Shown: positions 26,125 through 35,655, counted from the stretch's first letter. The stretch is DNA of 64,000 nt from Chryseobacterium tagetis (GCF_016735585.2 NZ_JAERSE020000004.1:62001-126000), one strand, 5' to 3'. The notes: generated by a model from the letters alone, not told the origin. Made by a program: numbers and translations.

Positions 26125-26700
26125 ATGAAAAATCTATCTTTTTTAATTCATTTGGCCGTGTTACTTTTGAGCGGTCAGTCATTCGCTCAGACCAAATTAA
26201 TTTCATATAAAAGCCATAGCGGAAATATGGAATACTTCGAAAAAAGTATTGTAGAAGACAGCTACAATACCAATTATTCCAATCTTGGAATAAGACCGGA
26301 ACCTTATATTATCAATCCAAAATTAGACAGTGTAATTATCATTGATGATAAGAAAAGCGTGATCGTAACTTCAGTACTCCATAAAGACAGAAGGAATTCC
26401 AATACCGAGAAATGGAACACCGGAAGAGATACGGTGTACAATCATCCTATTTTTTCAAGCCAGAATATAGATAGTGTAAAGAATGTGCTAAGAAGAAATT
26501 ATAATTTTGAGAATGATCTCGACAGTACTGTCTTTCTTAAATATGATAAAGAAACAAAACAGTATAAACCTATTCCCAGTAAAAAGACAGTAAAAACCGC
26601 AGAAATAAATAATACTAAATCTAAAGTGGATATGCTGTATTATCTTGTGATAAGCATTGCAGCATTAGCTTTTGTCGTTGTTTATAGAAAATCCCGTTAA
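26125..26700 (+). CDS. Hypothetical exported protein with C-terminal membrane anchor
   Basis: A 191-residue protein of unknown function. It begins MKNLSFLIHLAVLLLSGQSFAQT, a clear signal peptide ending in AQ, and ends with a transmembrane segment (YYLVISIAALAFVVVY) and a basic tail. The frame from 26020 has an upstream extension that overlaps the operator, so the ATG at 26125 is chosen. It is divergent from the sensor kinase and shares its operator region. Codon use is like its neighbours. Confidence 0.75.
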   Translation: MKNLSFLIHLAVLLLSGQSFAQTKLISYKSHSGNMEYFEKSIVEDSYNTNYSNLGIRPEPYIINPKLDSVIIIDDKKSVIVTSVLHKDRRNSNTEKWNTGRDTVYNHPIFSSQNIDSVKNVLRRNYNFENDLDSTVFLKYDKETKQYKPIPSKKTVKTAEINNTKSKVDMLYYLVISIAALAFVVVYRKSR

Positions 26701-26727
26701 GAGTTTCATCGCATCCCTAAATTACAA

Positions 26728-27861
26728 ATGGTAAGAAGAATCAATACTTTTATCGGTGCTTTTTTTCTGCAGTTTATTATTTTTTTTCCGTTGAATTTCT
26801 TAAATGATTTTCAACGGAAATTCACTCAATTTGTTTTCGGAAGGAGTACCCAATTTTTACTGGAAACTATTTTCAGTAAAAAGAATCTAAGACTCGATTT
26901 CAGTTCGGATAGTTATTCGATGTTGGTTTTGTTGATTATTCTTCTGTTTACTTCCATTATTTTCAGCTGTCTGATAAAGAAAAGCTGGGCCAGTCGTTTT
27001 TTATCTATTACAGAATATGTATGTGTGATGTATATCTCTGTGGTTTTAATAAAATATGGTATCGATAAGATTTTTAAAACCCAGTTTCCGGAACCTGAAT
27101 CTAATATTCTGTTTACCCGACTGGGAAATCTGGATAAGGATATTCTGTTTTGGAGCACAATGGGAACATCCAAGATTTATAATACAATCATAGGTTCTAT
27201 TGAACTTTTCTCGGGTATTTTATTATTGTTCAGACGATCCCGGTTTTCAGGATTGTTATTGGCTGTCATTTGTTTTACTCAGGTATTTATTATCAATATT
27301 AGTTTTGATATTTCTGTGAAATTCTTTTCAGTAATCTTACTTGGAATGAGCATTTTTCTTGTAAGAAAAAAAGGTTGGGAACTTATTCTTAAAATCATCA
27401 ATTTTCGGGATAAAACTTTTTTTGATCAACCCATATTTCTACCCTACACAACTTTTTTTAAGGTTCTGATTTTAGGAATGATCTTTATTAAAATAGGATT
27501 GCCTTATTTCAATAATGGTTTTGATACGGACGATAAAAAAGATTCTTTGGGTTTAGCAGGAGCCTATGAAATCATTTCATCTGACAGTCCTTATCAATAT
27601 CTATTTTTTCATAAAGACCATTATCTGATCTTCATGGAAAAATCTTCAGAAAAGATGATTTCTTTTCATTATGAGATTTCATTTGATCAGCATATCATTA
27701 TTGAAGATGATCAGCATACTGTTTCAAAACATTTATTAGTAAAAAATCAGAAAGATGATTCTATTATTTTTTCTTATAATCATCAGATCATAAAGGCTAA
27801 ATCAGTTGACAGCAAAGGAATGAATGCATTACAGGACAGGTTCCATATTTTGGTGGATTAG
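26728..27861 (+). CDS. Polytopic membrane protein with DoxX-like character
   Basis: A 377-residue protein with about seven to eight hydrophobic segments in its first 250 residues and a hydrophilic C-terminal tail of about 110 residues. The part GSIELFSGILLLFRRSRFSGLLLAV resembles DoxX/SURF4-type membrane proteins, though this is a weak resemblance. It starts 27 bases after the gene at 26125, so the two probably share the operator 1 promoter. Function not recognised. Confidence 0.72.
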   Translation: MVRRINTFIGAFFLQFIIFFPLNFLNDFQRKFTQFVFGRSTQFLLETIFSKKNLRLDFSSDSYSMLVLLIILLFTSIIFSCLIKKSWASRFLSITEYVCVMYISVVLIKYGIDKIFKTQFPEPESNILFTRLGNLDKDILFWSTMGTSKIYNTIIGSIELFSGILLLFRRSRFSGLLLAVICFTQVFIINISFDISVKFFSVILLGMSIFLVRKKGWELILKIINFRDKTFFDQPIFLPYTTFFKVLILGMIFIKIGLPYFNNGFDTDDKKDSLGLAGAYEIISSDSPYQYLFFHKDHYLIFMEKSSEKMISFHYEISFDQHIIIEDDQHTVSKHLLVKNQKDDSIIFSYNHQIIKAKSVDSKGMNALQDRFHILVD

Positions 27862-27884
27862 TTTTTACTTTCATTCTTATTTCT

Positions 27885-27916
27885 TTCACCAAGTGAAAAC
27901 CTCAGTTCACCAAGTT
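27885..27916. promoter_or_regulatory. Direct-repeat operator 2, candidate LytTR binding site
   Basis: TTCACCAAGTG at 27885-27895 and TTCACCAAGTT at 27906-27916 again show a 21-base period. The end of the operator is 58 bases from the ATG at 27975, against 59 for operator 1 and the gene at 26125, so the layout is conserved. A TAATTTTA box (27943-27950) lies 26 bases downstream. Confidence 0.72.
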
Positions 27917-27942
27917 TACCAAATTTCAGTTTCTGTTTAGGG

Positions 27943-27950
27943 TAATTTTA
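27943..27950 (+). promoter_or_regulatory. Putative -7 box of the SIMPL gene
   Basis: TAATTTTA, a near match to TAnnTTTG (alternative TACTTTAG at 27949). It sits 26 bases after operator 2, the same distance as in operator 1. Confidence 0.4.
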
Positions 27951-27974
27951 CTTTAGAAATTTAAACAGGACATT

Positions 27975-28649
27975 ATGAAACTTACACATTTTTTATTGAT
28001 CGGATTTTTTACACTGGCAAGTTTTGCGAATGCACAGGAAGTAAAGAAAAATGCCATTGAAGTAACCGGAGTTGCAGAAATGGAAGTGGAACCGGATGAG
28101 ATCATCTTCAGCATCGGAATAAAAGGCGATAACAAGAATGATCTTGCCACAAACGAAAAAAAGCTGTTTGAAATCCTAAAAAGCAGCGGAGTAAAAAACG
28201 AAGACATCAAGTTCAAATCGATGTATCAGAATATGTACTTTAAAAAGACTTTTACGAAAAGTTTTCAGTTTAAAGTGAACAAAGCGACCGACATGGGCAA
28301 TTTGTTTGAAAATCTTAATCAAAAGTGGGTAAGCAACATCAGTATTGCTGAAATTAAAAACACAAAGATCGCCGATTTCAGAAAAACAGTAAAGATCAAT
28401 GCGTTAAAAGCTGCTAAAGAAAAAGCAGATTATCTCTTGGAAAGCATCAACAAAAAAACAGGAGCTCCTCTTGAAATCGTAGAAATTGAAGATTACACAA
28501 GTGACACTGTAATTCCTGCTGCTTATAAAGCTGCAAGGGTAAGCAATATACAACTGGAAGCTGCAGATACAGGAATCGATTATTCTTTCGAAAATATCGA
28601 TAATATCAAGCTGAAATACAGCATCAAAACAAAATACGAAATCCTTTAA
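27975..28649 (+). CDS. SIMPL-domain (DUF541) periplasmic protein
   Basis: A 224-residue exported protein with signal peptide MKLTHFLLIGFFTLASFANAQ. The SIMPL/DUF541 features are IEVTGVAEMEVEPDEIIFSIGI near the N-terminus and a Lys-rich helix KAAKEKADYLLESI, followed by a GAPLEIVEIEDY strand. DUF541 proteins are periplasmic or outer-membrane proteins of unclear role in signalling or oxidative stress. It is headed by operator 2 and overlaps no other gene; a VWA gene follows 11 bases later. Confidence 0.88.
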   Translation: MKLTHFLLIGFFTLASFANAQEVKKNAIEVTGVAEMEVEPDEIIFSIGIKGDNKNDLATNEKKLFEILKSSGVKNEDIKFKSMYQNMYFKKTFTKSFQFKVNKATDMGNLFENLNQKWVSNISIAEIKNTKIADFRKTVKINALKAAKEKADYLLESINKKTGAPLEIVEIEDYTSDTVIPAAYKAARVSNIQLEAADTGIDYSFENIDNIKLKYSIKTKYEIL

Positions 28650-28660
28650 AACACAAAATC

Positions 28661-29842
28661 ATGATACCTATTAAAACGTTAGCATTAACCATTGGGACAG
28701 CTGCTTTTCTAAATGCACAGACCTCGCCTGTAAAAGGGTGTGAAAAGCCTTCACAACGTACCATTGTTCAGAACAATCAAGGTTCGGCAACAGTAAGTAA
28801 AGAGAATAAAATTCAGGTTGCTTTGCTTTTGGATACGTCAAACAGTATGGATGGATTAATCGACCAGGCAAAATCCAGATTATGGAATATTGTAAATACT
28901 CTGACTACCCTAAAGTACAACGGAAAAGCTCCACAAGTTGAAATTGCTTTGTACGAATACGGAAATGATGGGCTTCAGGATGAAAATTATATCCGACAAG
29001 TTGCGCCGCTTACTCAGGATCTTGATTTAATTTCCGAAAAGCTGTTTGCTTTAAGAACCAATGGCGGAAGTGAATATTGCGGAGCCGTCATTCGTGATGC
29101 TGCCACGAACCTGAACTGGGACGGAAACGAAAAAAGCATGAAACTGATCTATATTGCCGGAAATGAGCCTTTCGATCAGGGAAAGATTAATTATAAAGAG
29201 GTGATCTCAAGCGCAAAAAGAAAGAATATTTATACGAATACGATTTTCTGTGGTGACAGAAATGAAGGTATACAGACTTTCTGGCAAAACGGAGCTTCAC
29301 TCGGAGACGGAAAATATTTCAATATCGACAGCGACAGAAAGGTCATTTATATTGAAACACCCTATGATATAAGGATTTCAGAATGCAATACAAAGCTGAA
29401 CGATACGTACATCTATTACGGAAGTCATGGCTCTGAATATAAGGTAAAGCAAGCTGCACAGGACAGAAATGCAGAAGCCCAGTCTGTTTCCAATGCTGTG
29501 GAAAGAACGGTTGCCAAATCTAAGAAAAATGCCTATAAAAACGATCATTGGGATCTGGTAGACCGCGCCGAAAAGGATGCTAATTTCATGTCATCGGTAA
29601 AAGAAGAGGAACTTCCGAAAGAGCTGAAAGGCAAAAGCAAGGAAGAAATCACAAAAGCCGTTGCTGCAAAGTCTGCCGAACGTGAAAAAATTCAGAGAGA
29701 AATTGAAGAACTGTCTAAGAAACGTCAGACTTTCATTGATGAAGAGATGAAAAAAAGAGGAAGCTCAGATGCTGATGATCTTGGAAAAGCCATAGAAAAG
29801 TCGGTTCTTGAACTGGCCAAGAAAAACGGATATAGTTTATAA
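28661..29842 (+). CDS. Exported von Willebrand factor A-domain protein
   Basis: A 393-residue protein with a signal peptide (IGTAAFLNAQ). The VWA MIDAS start is LLLDTSNSMDG, with DTSNS at residues 58-62. The domain runs to about residue 240. A C-terminal half rich in Lys, Glu and Ala, predicted coiled coil, follows (KGKSKEEITKAVAAKS). It is probably in one operon with the SIMPL gene (11-base gap). VWA proteins of this kind bind metal-dependent partners in the periplasm; the partner here is unknown. Confidence 0.85.
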   Translation: MIPIKTLALTIGTAAFLNAQTSPVKGCEKPSQRTIVQNNQGSATVSKENKIQVALLLDTSNSMDGLIDQAKSRLWNIVNTLTTLKYNGKAPQVEIALYEYGNDGLQDENYIRQVAPLTQDLDLISEKLFALRTNGGSEYCGAVIRDAATNLNWDGNEKSMKLIYIAGNEPFDQGKINYKEVISSAKRKNIYTNTIFCGDRNEGIQTFWQNGASLGDGKYFNIDSDRKVIYIETPYDIRISECNTKLNDTYIYYGSHGSEYKVKQAAQDRNAEAQSVSNAVERTVAKSKKNAYKNDHWDLVDRAEKDANFMSSVKEEELPKELKGKSKEEITKAVAAKSAEREKIQREIEELSKKRQTFIDEEMKKRGSSDADDLGKAIEKSVLELAKKNGYSL

Positions 29843-29886
29843 TGTTAGAGATCCTGTGAAGATTTGCCGAATCTGCAGGTTTTAAA

Positions 29887-29917
29887 GTTTCGGCGGCGGC
29901 TTTGCCGCCGCCGAAAC
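29887..29917. terminator. Perfect GC-rich hairpin between convergent genes
   Basis: A 14-base perfect stem, starting GTTTCGGCGGCGGC at 29887-29900, a TTT loop and the reverse complement at 29904-29917. It is much more GC-rich than its surroundings. A canonical T-run is weak on both sides. It ends one base before the stop codon of the FAD oxidoreductase. It probably acts as a bidirectional stop, but the composition is unusual. Confidence 0.6.
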
Positions 29918-31123
29918 CTATCTTTTAAATTGAAAATATTTCGAAAGCGGATGTTTTTTACCTTTCAGAAACAAAGAAGCCATCTCCATTCCTATTACAG
30001 AAAAGGTAATTCCGTTGCCTCCAAAACCGAGAACGAAATAGGAATTTTTAAACTTTTCATGCGTTCCTATATACGGAAGTCCGTCTTTCGTTTCTCCAAA
30101 AGTTCCTGCCCAGACAAAATCGGTATAAAACTGGTAATCGAGTTTTATTTTTTTTAAGGTTCTGAGAATTTCTTTTTCTTTTTTATTCAAAAGGGCATCC
30201 CGTTTTTTTGCATCATAAAAATCTTCATCACCTCCACCAATCAGCAATCTGTCATCATCTGTGGTGCGCATGTACATATAAGGATCATCCGTATTCCAAA
30301 CCAGCATATTTCCTATATTTTTAAACTTTTCAGCTGTAACTTCAGAAACAATCGCATAAGTACTTTTCAGATTAACAAAATTTTCTCTGATCATATTTTT
30401 GCTTTCATAGCCAATACAATAGATTATTTTTTTTGCTTTAATCTTAAACCCTGAATCTACCGTGGCCATATTGAAACCTTTATGGTATTCCAATCTTATC
30501 ATTTCTGTTTTATCATAGATCTTCAGTCCTTTTCGTGTATTGACTTCGAATAATTCATGAGCAAATTTAAAGGCATCAATACTTGCGCCCTGTTTAGATA
30601 AAATCCCGCCATGTGTATTTTCAAAACCAAATCTTTTTACAATCTCATCAGTTTCCAGCCATTTTACTTTGAAACCTGCATTTTTCCTGGCTTCAAATTC
30701 TTTTTTTAACCAGTTTACATCTTTCTTTTTTGAAGCAAAGTACAGAGATTCCTTTCTTTTAAATCCGGCATCAGATTTAATTTCTTTGGTTAACTTTTCA
30801 ATCCTGTCAATCGCATCAGAACAGGCTTTATAGCTTTCCACCGCTCCCTTTTCTCCTATTTGTTCAATCAATTCATAAAGAGGAATATCAATTTCATATT
30901 GCAGCATTGAAGTCGTTGCTGAGGTGCTTCCGTTGCACAGTTCCCGTTTATCAATAAGAATTGTTTTATAACCATCTTTTATCATTTGATGGGCAATTAA
31001 ACTTCCCGTAATTCCTCCTCCGATAATTAAAACTTCACATTCTTCATCTGATTTCAATGAAGGATATGATTGTATAAGTCCGTTTTTTAAAAGCCAGAAA
31101 GGTTCGTTTGATTTCAGATCCAC
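29918..31123 (-). CDS. FAD-dependent oxidoreductase (DAO family)
   Basis: A 401-residue DadA/glycine-oxidase-type flavoprotein with the dinucleotide-binding motif VLIIGGGITGSLIA followed by the Arg-containing second strand LIDKREL. C-terminal FAD-contact region: YFVLGFGGNGITFS. Many relatives carry a C-terminal Rieske domain; this one ends without it. It is cytosolic and monocistronic, and its end lies against the GC-rich hairpin. The substrate is unknown. Confidence 0.85.
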   Translation of the reverse strand: MDLKSNEPFWLLKNGLIQSYPSLKSDEECEVLIIGGGITGSLIAHQMIKDGYKTILIDKRELCNGSTSATTSMLQYEIDIPLYELIEQIGEKGAVESYKACSDAIDRIEKLTKEIKSDAGFKRKESLYFASKKKDVNWLKKEFEARKNAGFKVKWLETDEIVKRFGFENTHGGILSKQGASIDAFKFAHELFEVNTRKGLKIYDKTEMIRLEYHKGFNMATVDSGFKIKAKKIIYCIGYESKNMIRENFVNLKSTYAIVSEVTAEKFKNIGNMLVWNTDDPYMYMRTTDDDRLLIGGGDEDFYDAKKRDALLNKKEKEILRTLKKIKLDYQFYTDFVWAGTFGETKDGLPYIGTHEKFKNSYFVLGFGGNGITFSVIGMEMASLFLKGKKHPLSKYFQFKR

Positions 31124-31239
31124 AAGATTATTTTTTCTTTATAGTATCAACAATCAAGCCTTTTTATTTTTATTAAAATTAAATAATGGTTTAATTTTTG
31201 TTGTTGAAATCCCACATCAAATCACTAAAAAATAACAAT

Positions 31240-31620
31240 ATGATAACGATTATCCCAGAAGCTCCGGAGAATGTTGCAGCATTCAATGCAACAGGAGAAG
31301 TAACGAAAGAAGATTTTGAAAACCTTGTGTTTCCTGTAGTAAAAGCTAAAGTAGAGCATTTTCATGAGTTGAATTATTTACTCTATTTAGATACAGATAT
31401 TGATAATTTTACGGTAGGAGCCTGGTTTGAGGATATGCTTTTAGGATTAAAAAATTTAATTAATTGGAACAGAGTTGCGATTGTAACAGACGAAAAGGGA
31501 GTCCAAAATTTCACGGATATTTTCAGTGTTCTGATGCCGGGAGAATTTAAATCTTTTTCAAAAGAAAATCTTTACAATGCTTTATACTGGTGCAAAAATG
31601 GCAATGAAGTAGAAGCATAA
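31240..31620 (+). CDS. SpoIIAA-like / STAS-SEC14-type small protein
   Basis: A 126-residue soluble protein beginning MITIIPEAPENVAAFNATGE. It resembles the SpoIIAA-like (PF11964-type) proteins, with TKEDFENLVFPVV and the LNWNRVAIVTDEKGVQ-like segment. A longer frame from a TTG at 31198 is possible but lacks support. Family members are thought to bind small molecules or partners. It is followed by a terminator. Confidence 0.78.
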   Translation: MITIIPEAPENVAAFNATGEVTKEDFENLVFPVVKAKVEHFHELNYLLYLDTDIDNFTVGAWFEDMLLGLKNLINWNRVAIVTDEKGVQNFTDIFSVLMPGEFKSFSKENLYNALYWCKNGNEVEA

Positions 31621-31628
31621 TCTGCTAT

Positions 31629-31663
31629 AAAAAAGAGAAGCAAAATCTGCTTCTCTTTTTTTT
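31629..31663. terminator. Terminator between convergent genes
   Basis: AAAGAGAAGCA (31632-31642) pairs with TGCTTCTCTTT (31648-31658), followed by a long T-run on the plus strand. It ends just before the MFS stop codon. Confidence 0.8.
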
Positions 31664-32864
31664 ATTTATCACATGATACACATTCCACTTCAAGATCATC
31701 TTCGTCCTGCTGTTGTGAACCATATAGGTATTTATATCTCAAGGCAATGACTAGCCCAATGAAGGTCATTCCCACTCCTACCAATGAAGGATAATTAAAT
31801 GACAACCCTTTTTCTAAAGGAATCCCTCCCAAGAAAGCTCCCATTGCATTTGCTATATTAAAAGCTGCCTGCATAAACGCTGCCGCCATCATTTCACTTT
31901 TAGGGGCTGCTTTCATCATCATGATATTGATCGGTGCTGAAACCGACATGGATAAAGCTCCGCAAACAAATGTTAAGATTAATGCTGTGGTTTGGTTGTT
32001 TGAAAAGAAAAATACTCCCGCCAAAGCACACATCATTAAAAATATCAATAGTATACAGGTTTTTTCAGGACTCATTCTGTCAGAAATATATCCTCCAACA
32101 AGATTTCCAACCACCATTCCGCCTCCTGCAAGAACCATAACATAAGCCATCTGACTTTCTTTAATTCCTGCTACAATCGTCATTAAAGGTGTAATATAAC
32201 TGAACCATGTGAATAATCCACCAAAACCTATTGCTGTGATCAGCAGAACCAGCCATGACTGTCTGCTTCTAAGAAATTTCAGTTCTTCCAAAAAGTGACT
32301 GTCTTCTTTTCTTTCCAGAACCGGAAGCCAGAGTTTTAGAGAGATTAGCGTTAATAATCCAATGACGGCAACGATCGCAAAGTACCATCTCCAATGGAAA
32401 GTATGGCCGATATAAGTAACCAGCGGAACCATTGCAAGATTGGCAACTGTAAGGCCAGTAAACATTAAAGAAATATAGAAGGCTTCTTTTCCTTTTCCTG
32501 CCATTCTCGCTGCTACAACTGTTCCTACACCAAAAAATGCTCCATGCGGCAATCCGGACAGGAATCTGATAATCAGCATCGTTGTATAATCGGGTGCAAT
32601 TGCGGATAAAGCATTGAATAAAGTAAAGATCACCATCAATGCAATCAACACTTTTTTAGGAGGAAATTTTACAGAATACCCAATTAAAATAGGTGCTCCG
32701 ATAACAACTCCCATTGCATAAGCAGAAATTAAGTGTCCTGCTTCAGGAATGGTAATCTGAAGTGATTTCGCAATATCAGGAAGCAGACCCATTACCGTAA
32801 ACTCCGTAGTCCCGATTCCTAAACCTCCTATTGCAAGCGGCAAAATTCTTTTATCCAATCCCAT
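31662..32864 (-). CDS. MFS exporter, AraJ/DHA1-like
   Basis: A 400-residue major facilitator with about 12 membrane segments. Features are GTTEFTVMGLLPDIA in the first helix and motif C-like HGAFFGVGTVVAARMAGKGKEA. It resembles the arabinose efflux/AraJ group of drug exporters. The start at 32864 (MGLDKRILPLAIGGLG) is preferred over 32912, because the extra 16 residues are basic and lack support. The C-terminus ends EVECVSCDK, with a Cys pair. It is divergent from an AraC-type regulator, its likely controller. Confidence 0.87.
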   Translation of the reverse strand: MGLDKRILPLAIGGLGIGTTEFTVMGLLPDIAKSLQITIPEAGHLISAYAMGVVIGAPILIGYSVKFPPKKVLIALMVIFTLFNALSAIAPDYTTMLIIRFLSGLPHGAFFGVGTVVAARMAGKGKEAFYISLMFTGLTVANLAMVPLVTYIGHTFHWRWYFAIVAVIGLLTLISLKLWLPVLERKEDSHFLEELKFLRSRQSWLVLLITAIGFGGLFTWFSYITPLMTIVAGIKESQMAYVMVLAGGGMVVGNLVGGYISDRMSPEKTCILLIFLMMCALAGVFFFSNNQTTALILTFVCGALSMSVSAPINIMMMKAAPKSEMMAAAFMQAAFNIANAMGAFLGGIPLEKGLSFNYPSLVGVGMTFIGLVIALRYKYLYGSQQQDEDDLEVECVSCDK

Positions 32865-33042
32865 ATATCTAAACCTTTTTTGAATTTTTTTTGAATGAAC
32901 CGATGACAACAACCGATTCTAATTTGAAAATGCAAAAATCGACAGAAAATATGGTTTTCACCTCCACTCTGATGATATTAATTTGCTCCACATTAACCTT
33001 TTTATTTAATTTTATAGTCTTAAATAATCAAATCAGGACAAA

Positions 33043-33903
33043 ATGAAAATTCAGAAAGAAATCATAGAATTTGAAAAAGAGAAGTCTTTTAAGCTTTTTT
33101 CTCCGTCTCTTAAAAACTGTTTCTTCTGGCATTATCATCCTGAAATAGAGCTTGTTTACGTAGAAGCCTCAAAGGGAATCCGTCACGTTGGAAAAGATAT
33201 TTCCAGCTTTGTAGACAGTGATCTGCTGTTAATAGGCTCCAATGTTCCCCATCTTAACTTTGATTATGGAATTCAGACCGAATGCAAACAGCTTGTTTTA
33301 CAGATGAGAGAAAACTTTCTCCATGATCTCATTCTTAGCGTTCCTGAATTTGACACGATCAAAAAACTATTGGAACGATCTCATCTTGGTCTTTCTTTTT
33401 CAGGAAAAACCAAACAAACTGTTGTTGAGAAGCTTCACAACATTAAGGATAAAAATACTTTCGAATCTTTAATAGGTCTGATGGAAATTTTACAGATTCT
33501 TGCCCATTCTACCGAAGTAAAGGAACTGAATAACGAAGACACCCGAATCAAGTGGTTTCTGAATGATAAAATCAGAATGGGGACAATTTACAGTTACATT
33601 CATGAAAATTATGATAAAAAGCCCAATGTAAATGAGATCGCACAAACTGTAAGTTTAAGTACGCCCGCTTTTTGCCGCTATTTTAAAAAACAAACGAATA
33701 TGACCTTTACAGATTTTGTTAATAATTACAGAATCAATCAGGCACAAATATTTTTATTAAAAGATGAGTCTGTGACCGAAGTGTGTTTTCATGTAGGATT
33801 TGAAAGTCTTTCCTATTTCAATAAATTATTCAAACATCATACGGGAAAAACGCCTTCAGAATTTAAGAAAAATCATCTGAGTAATATTGTTGAGTCGATA
33901 TAA
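33043..33903 (+). CDS. AraC-family transcriptional regulator
   Basis: A 286-residue regulator. An N-terminal cupin-like effector domain (about 1-150; FWHYHPEIELVYVEASKG) is followed by a double HTH_18 domain (about 190-280; VNEIAQTVSLSTPAFCRYFK and FHVGFESLSYFNKLFKHHTG). It probably controls the divergent MFS exporter gene (178-base gap). The effector is unknown. Length is typical for the family. Confidence 0.9.
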   Translation: MKIQKEIIEFEKEKSFKLFSPSLKNCFFWHYHPEIELVYVEASKGIRHVGKDISSFVDSDLLLIGSNVPHLNFDYGIQTECKQLVLQMRENFLHDLILSVPEFDTIKKLLERSHLGLSFSGKTKQTVVEKLHNIKDKNTFESLIGLMEILQILAHSTEVKELNNEDTRIKWFLNDKIRMGTIYSYIHENYDKKPNVNEIAQTVSLSTPAFCRYFKKQTNMTFTDFVNNYRINQAQIFLLKDESVTEVCFHVGFESLSYFNKLFKHHTGKTPSEFKKNHLSNIVESI

Positions 33904-33904
33904 G

Positions 33905-33980
33905 CGTCATTCCGACAAAGGATGAATATTAATATCTTTTTATAGATTCTTCATTACGCTTTGCTACATTCAGAATGACA
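33905..33980. repeat. Palindromic intergenic repeat, copy C
   Basis: The left arm includes CGTCATTCCGACAAAGGATG. The right arm runs from AGATTCTTCATTACGC (33944) to TCAGAATGACA at 33980. Ends match copies A and B with a few differences. It lies between convergent genes, just before a terminator. Confidence 0.7.
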
Positions 33981-34014
33981 AGCGTCCTCATTGTTAAGTC
34001 GTCACTATGCCAAT

Positions 34015-34046
34015 AAAAAATCGCTTCATTTCTGAAGCGATTGTAT
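34015..34046. terminator. Terminator for lipA and the AraC gene
   Basis: AATCGCTTCA (34019-34028) pairs with TGAAGCGATT (34033-34042), flanked by an A-run on the left. It ends the lipA transcript on the minus strand. Confidence 0.72.
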
Positions 34047-34048
34047 TT

Positions 34049-34915
34049 TTAATGAATATGTTTTTCTGCGTGGTAAGAACTTCTTACTAAAGGTGAACTT
34101 TCAACGTGTCTGAAACCTAAGCTTCTTGCGAAATCTCCAAACTCATCAAATTCTTCCGGAGTAATGAATTTTTTTACAGGAAGATGTTTCTTTGTCGGCT
34201 GTAAATATTGTCCTAAAGTAATGACATCTACATTCGCATTTCTGATGTCTTCAATCGTCTGAAAAACCTCATCTCTGGTTTCACCTAAACCAAGCATTAC
34301 ACCGGTTTTTGTTCTTCTCTGACCTGCTTCTTTCAGATATCTCAGTACTTCAAGGCTTCTTTCATATTTTGCCTGAATTCTCACTTCTCTTGTCAGACGT
34401 TTTACCGTTTCCATATTGTGAGAAATCACTTCAGGAGCAACTTCTACCATTCTGTCAAGGTGTTTTGTAATCCCCTGGAAATCCGGAATCAATGTTTCCA
34501 TTGTGGTTCCCGGAGAAATTCTTCTTACTGCATTTACAGTTTCTCCCCAAAGAATAGAACCCATGTCTTTCAAATCATCACGGTCAACAGAAGTTAAAAC
34601 CGCATGTTTGATTTTCATTAATTTGATTGAACGTGCTACTTTTTCAGGCTCATCCCAATTTACATCCATAGGTTTTCCGGTTTTTACCCCGCAAAATCCG
34701 CAGCTTCTTGTACAGATATTTCCTAAGATCATGAAAGTTGCTGTTCCTTCTCCCCAACATTCACCCATATTCGGGCAGCTTCCACTCTGGCAAATCGTAT
34801 TTAATTTATATTTATCAACCAAGGTTCTCAATTCTCTGTAATTCTTTCCGGTAGGAAGTTTTACGCGAATCCATTTTGGTTTTTGAACGGTAGTATCTTG
34901 AACTAAATTTTCCAT
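34049..34915 (-). CDS. lipA: Lipoyl synthase LipA
   Basis: LipA inserts two sulfurs into octanoyl chains on lipoate-dependent enzymes, using radical SAM chemistry. The first cluster cysteines are C42, C47 and C53 ([12 protein letters not shown]). The radical-SAM triad is C68, C72 and C75 (CTRSCGFC). The C-terminus has the RSSYHAE motif, typical of LipA. The protein is 288 residues, complete and cytosolic. It is monocistronic here; lipB is not adjacent. Confidence 0.96.
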   Translation of the reverse strand: MENLVQDTTVQKPKWIRVKLPTGKNYRELRTLVDKYKLNTICQSGSCPNMGECWGEGTATFMILGNICTRSCGFCGVKTGKPMDVNWDEPEKVARSIKLMKIKHAVLTSVDRDDLKDMGSILWGETVNAVRRISPGTTMETLIPDFQGITKHLDRMVEVAPEVISHNMETVKRLTREVRIQAKYERSLEVLRYLKEAGQRRTKTGVMLGLGETRDEVFQTIEDIRNANVDVITLGQYLQPTKKHLPVKKFITPEEFDEFGDFARSLGFRHVESSPLVRSSYHAEKHIH

Positions 34916-35022
34916 TTATTTCTCAAATTGAGGTTCAAAGTTAGTGATTTTTTTATCGAAACAATCAAAGACAGACATTGATGAAACAGATAATTTTGTA
35001 ATTTTAAAACTCAAAATATTTT

Positions 35023-35655
35023 ATGAAGACGACATTCTGCATTCTATCCTTGGTTTTCGGTACATTTTGTTTTGCACAAAAAGAATTTCAACCCAAAGGT
35101 TCTACAATCATGGAAACCGTTGACGGTGATCTGGACGGTGACAACATTCCTGAGAAAGTTATTATTTACAATACTAAAGACAGCACCGATTACGGAACCA
35201 TCCGTGAAATTCAGATTCTGAAAAAAGTAAACGGAAAATGGACGGTTTTAGAAAAATCAAGAAATGCTGTTCTGAAAAGCGGCGAAGGCGGAATGATGGG
35301 CGATCCTTATCAGGATACTCAGATTCAAAAAGGGATTTTACTGATTACACAAGCCGGAGGAAGCAGCTGGAAATGGGGATACACTGATAAATACAGGTTT
35401 CAGAACGGACATTTTGAACTGATCGGTCATTCATCAAGCAGCGGAAAACCGGAAGAATACTGGACCGATGTTGATTTTAATCTTTCAACAGGGCAAATCA
35501 ATTTTGATAAGGAAGTTGAAAATACGAAGGAATATGGAAGTTCTAAAAAAGAAGTCTTTATTAAAAAAGGAATAAAATTAAATCTTCAAAACAGAAATGA
35601 GAAGGAAAGGATAGAAATTGAGCTTCCCAAAACCAAAGAGAAAGTTTATTTATAA
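35023..35655 (+). CDS. Exported protein with DGDLDGD calcium-type motif
   Basis: A 210-residue protein with signal peptide MKTTFCILSLVFGTFCFAQ. It has a DGDLDGDNIPEKVIIY segment (around residues 35-50) like EF-hand/VCBS-type calcium loops, and a predicted beta fold. The family is not recognised. It is the gene next to the GIY-YIG element, which begins 26 bases after its stop codon. Composition is ordinary for the region. Confidence 0.75.
   Translation: MKTTFCILSLVFGTFCFAQKEFQPKGSTIMETVDGDLDGDNIPEKVIIYNTKDSTDYGTIREIQILKKVNGKWTVLEKSRNAVLKSGEGGMMGDPYQDTQIQKGILLITQAGGSSWKWGYTDKYRFQNGHFELIGHSSSSGKPEEYWTDVDFNLSTGQINFDKEVENTKEYGSSKKEVFIKKGIKLNLQNRNEKERIEIELPKTKEKVYL

Noticed and set aside
30000..30157. 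Plus-strand frame of 97 codons within the FAD gene region
   Set aside because: A shadow of the FAD oxidoreductase frame with Arg/Lys/Phe-rich composition typical of such shadows.
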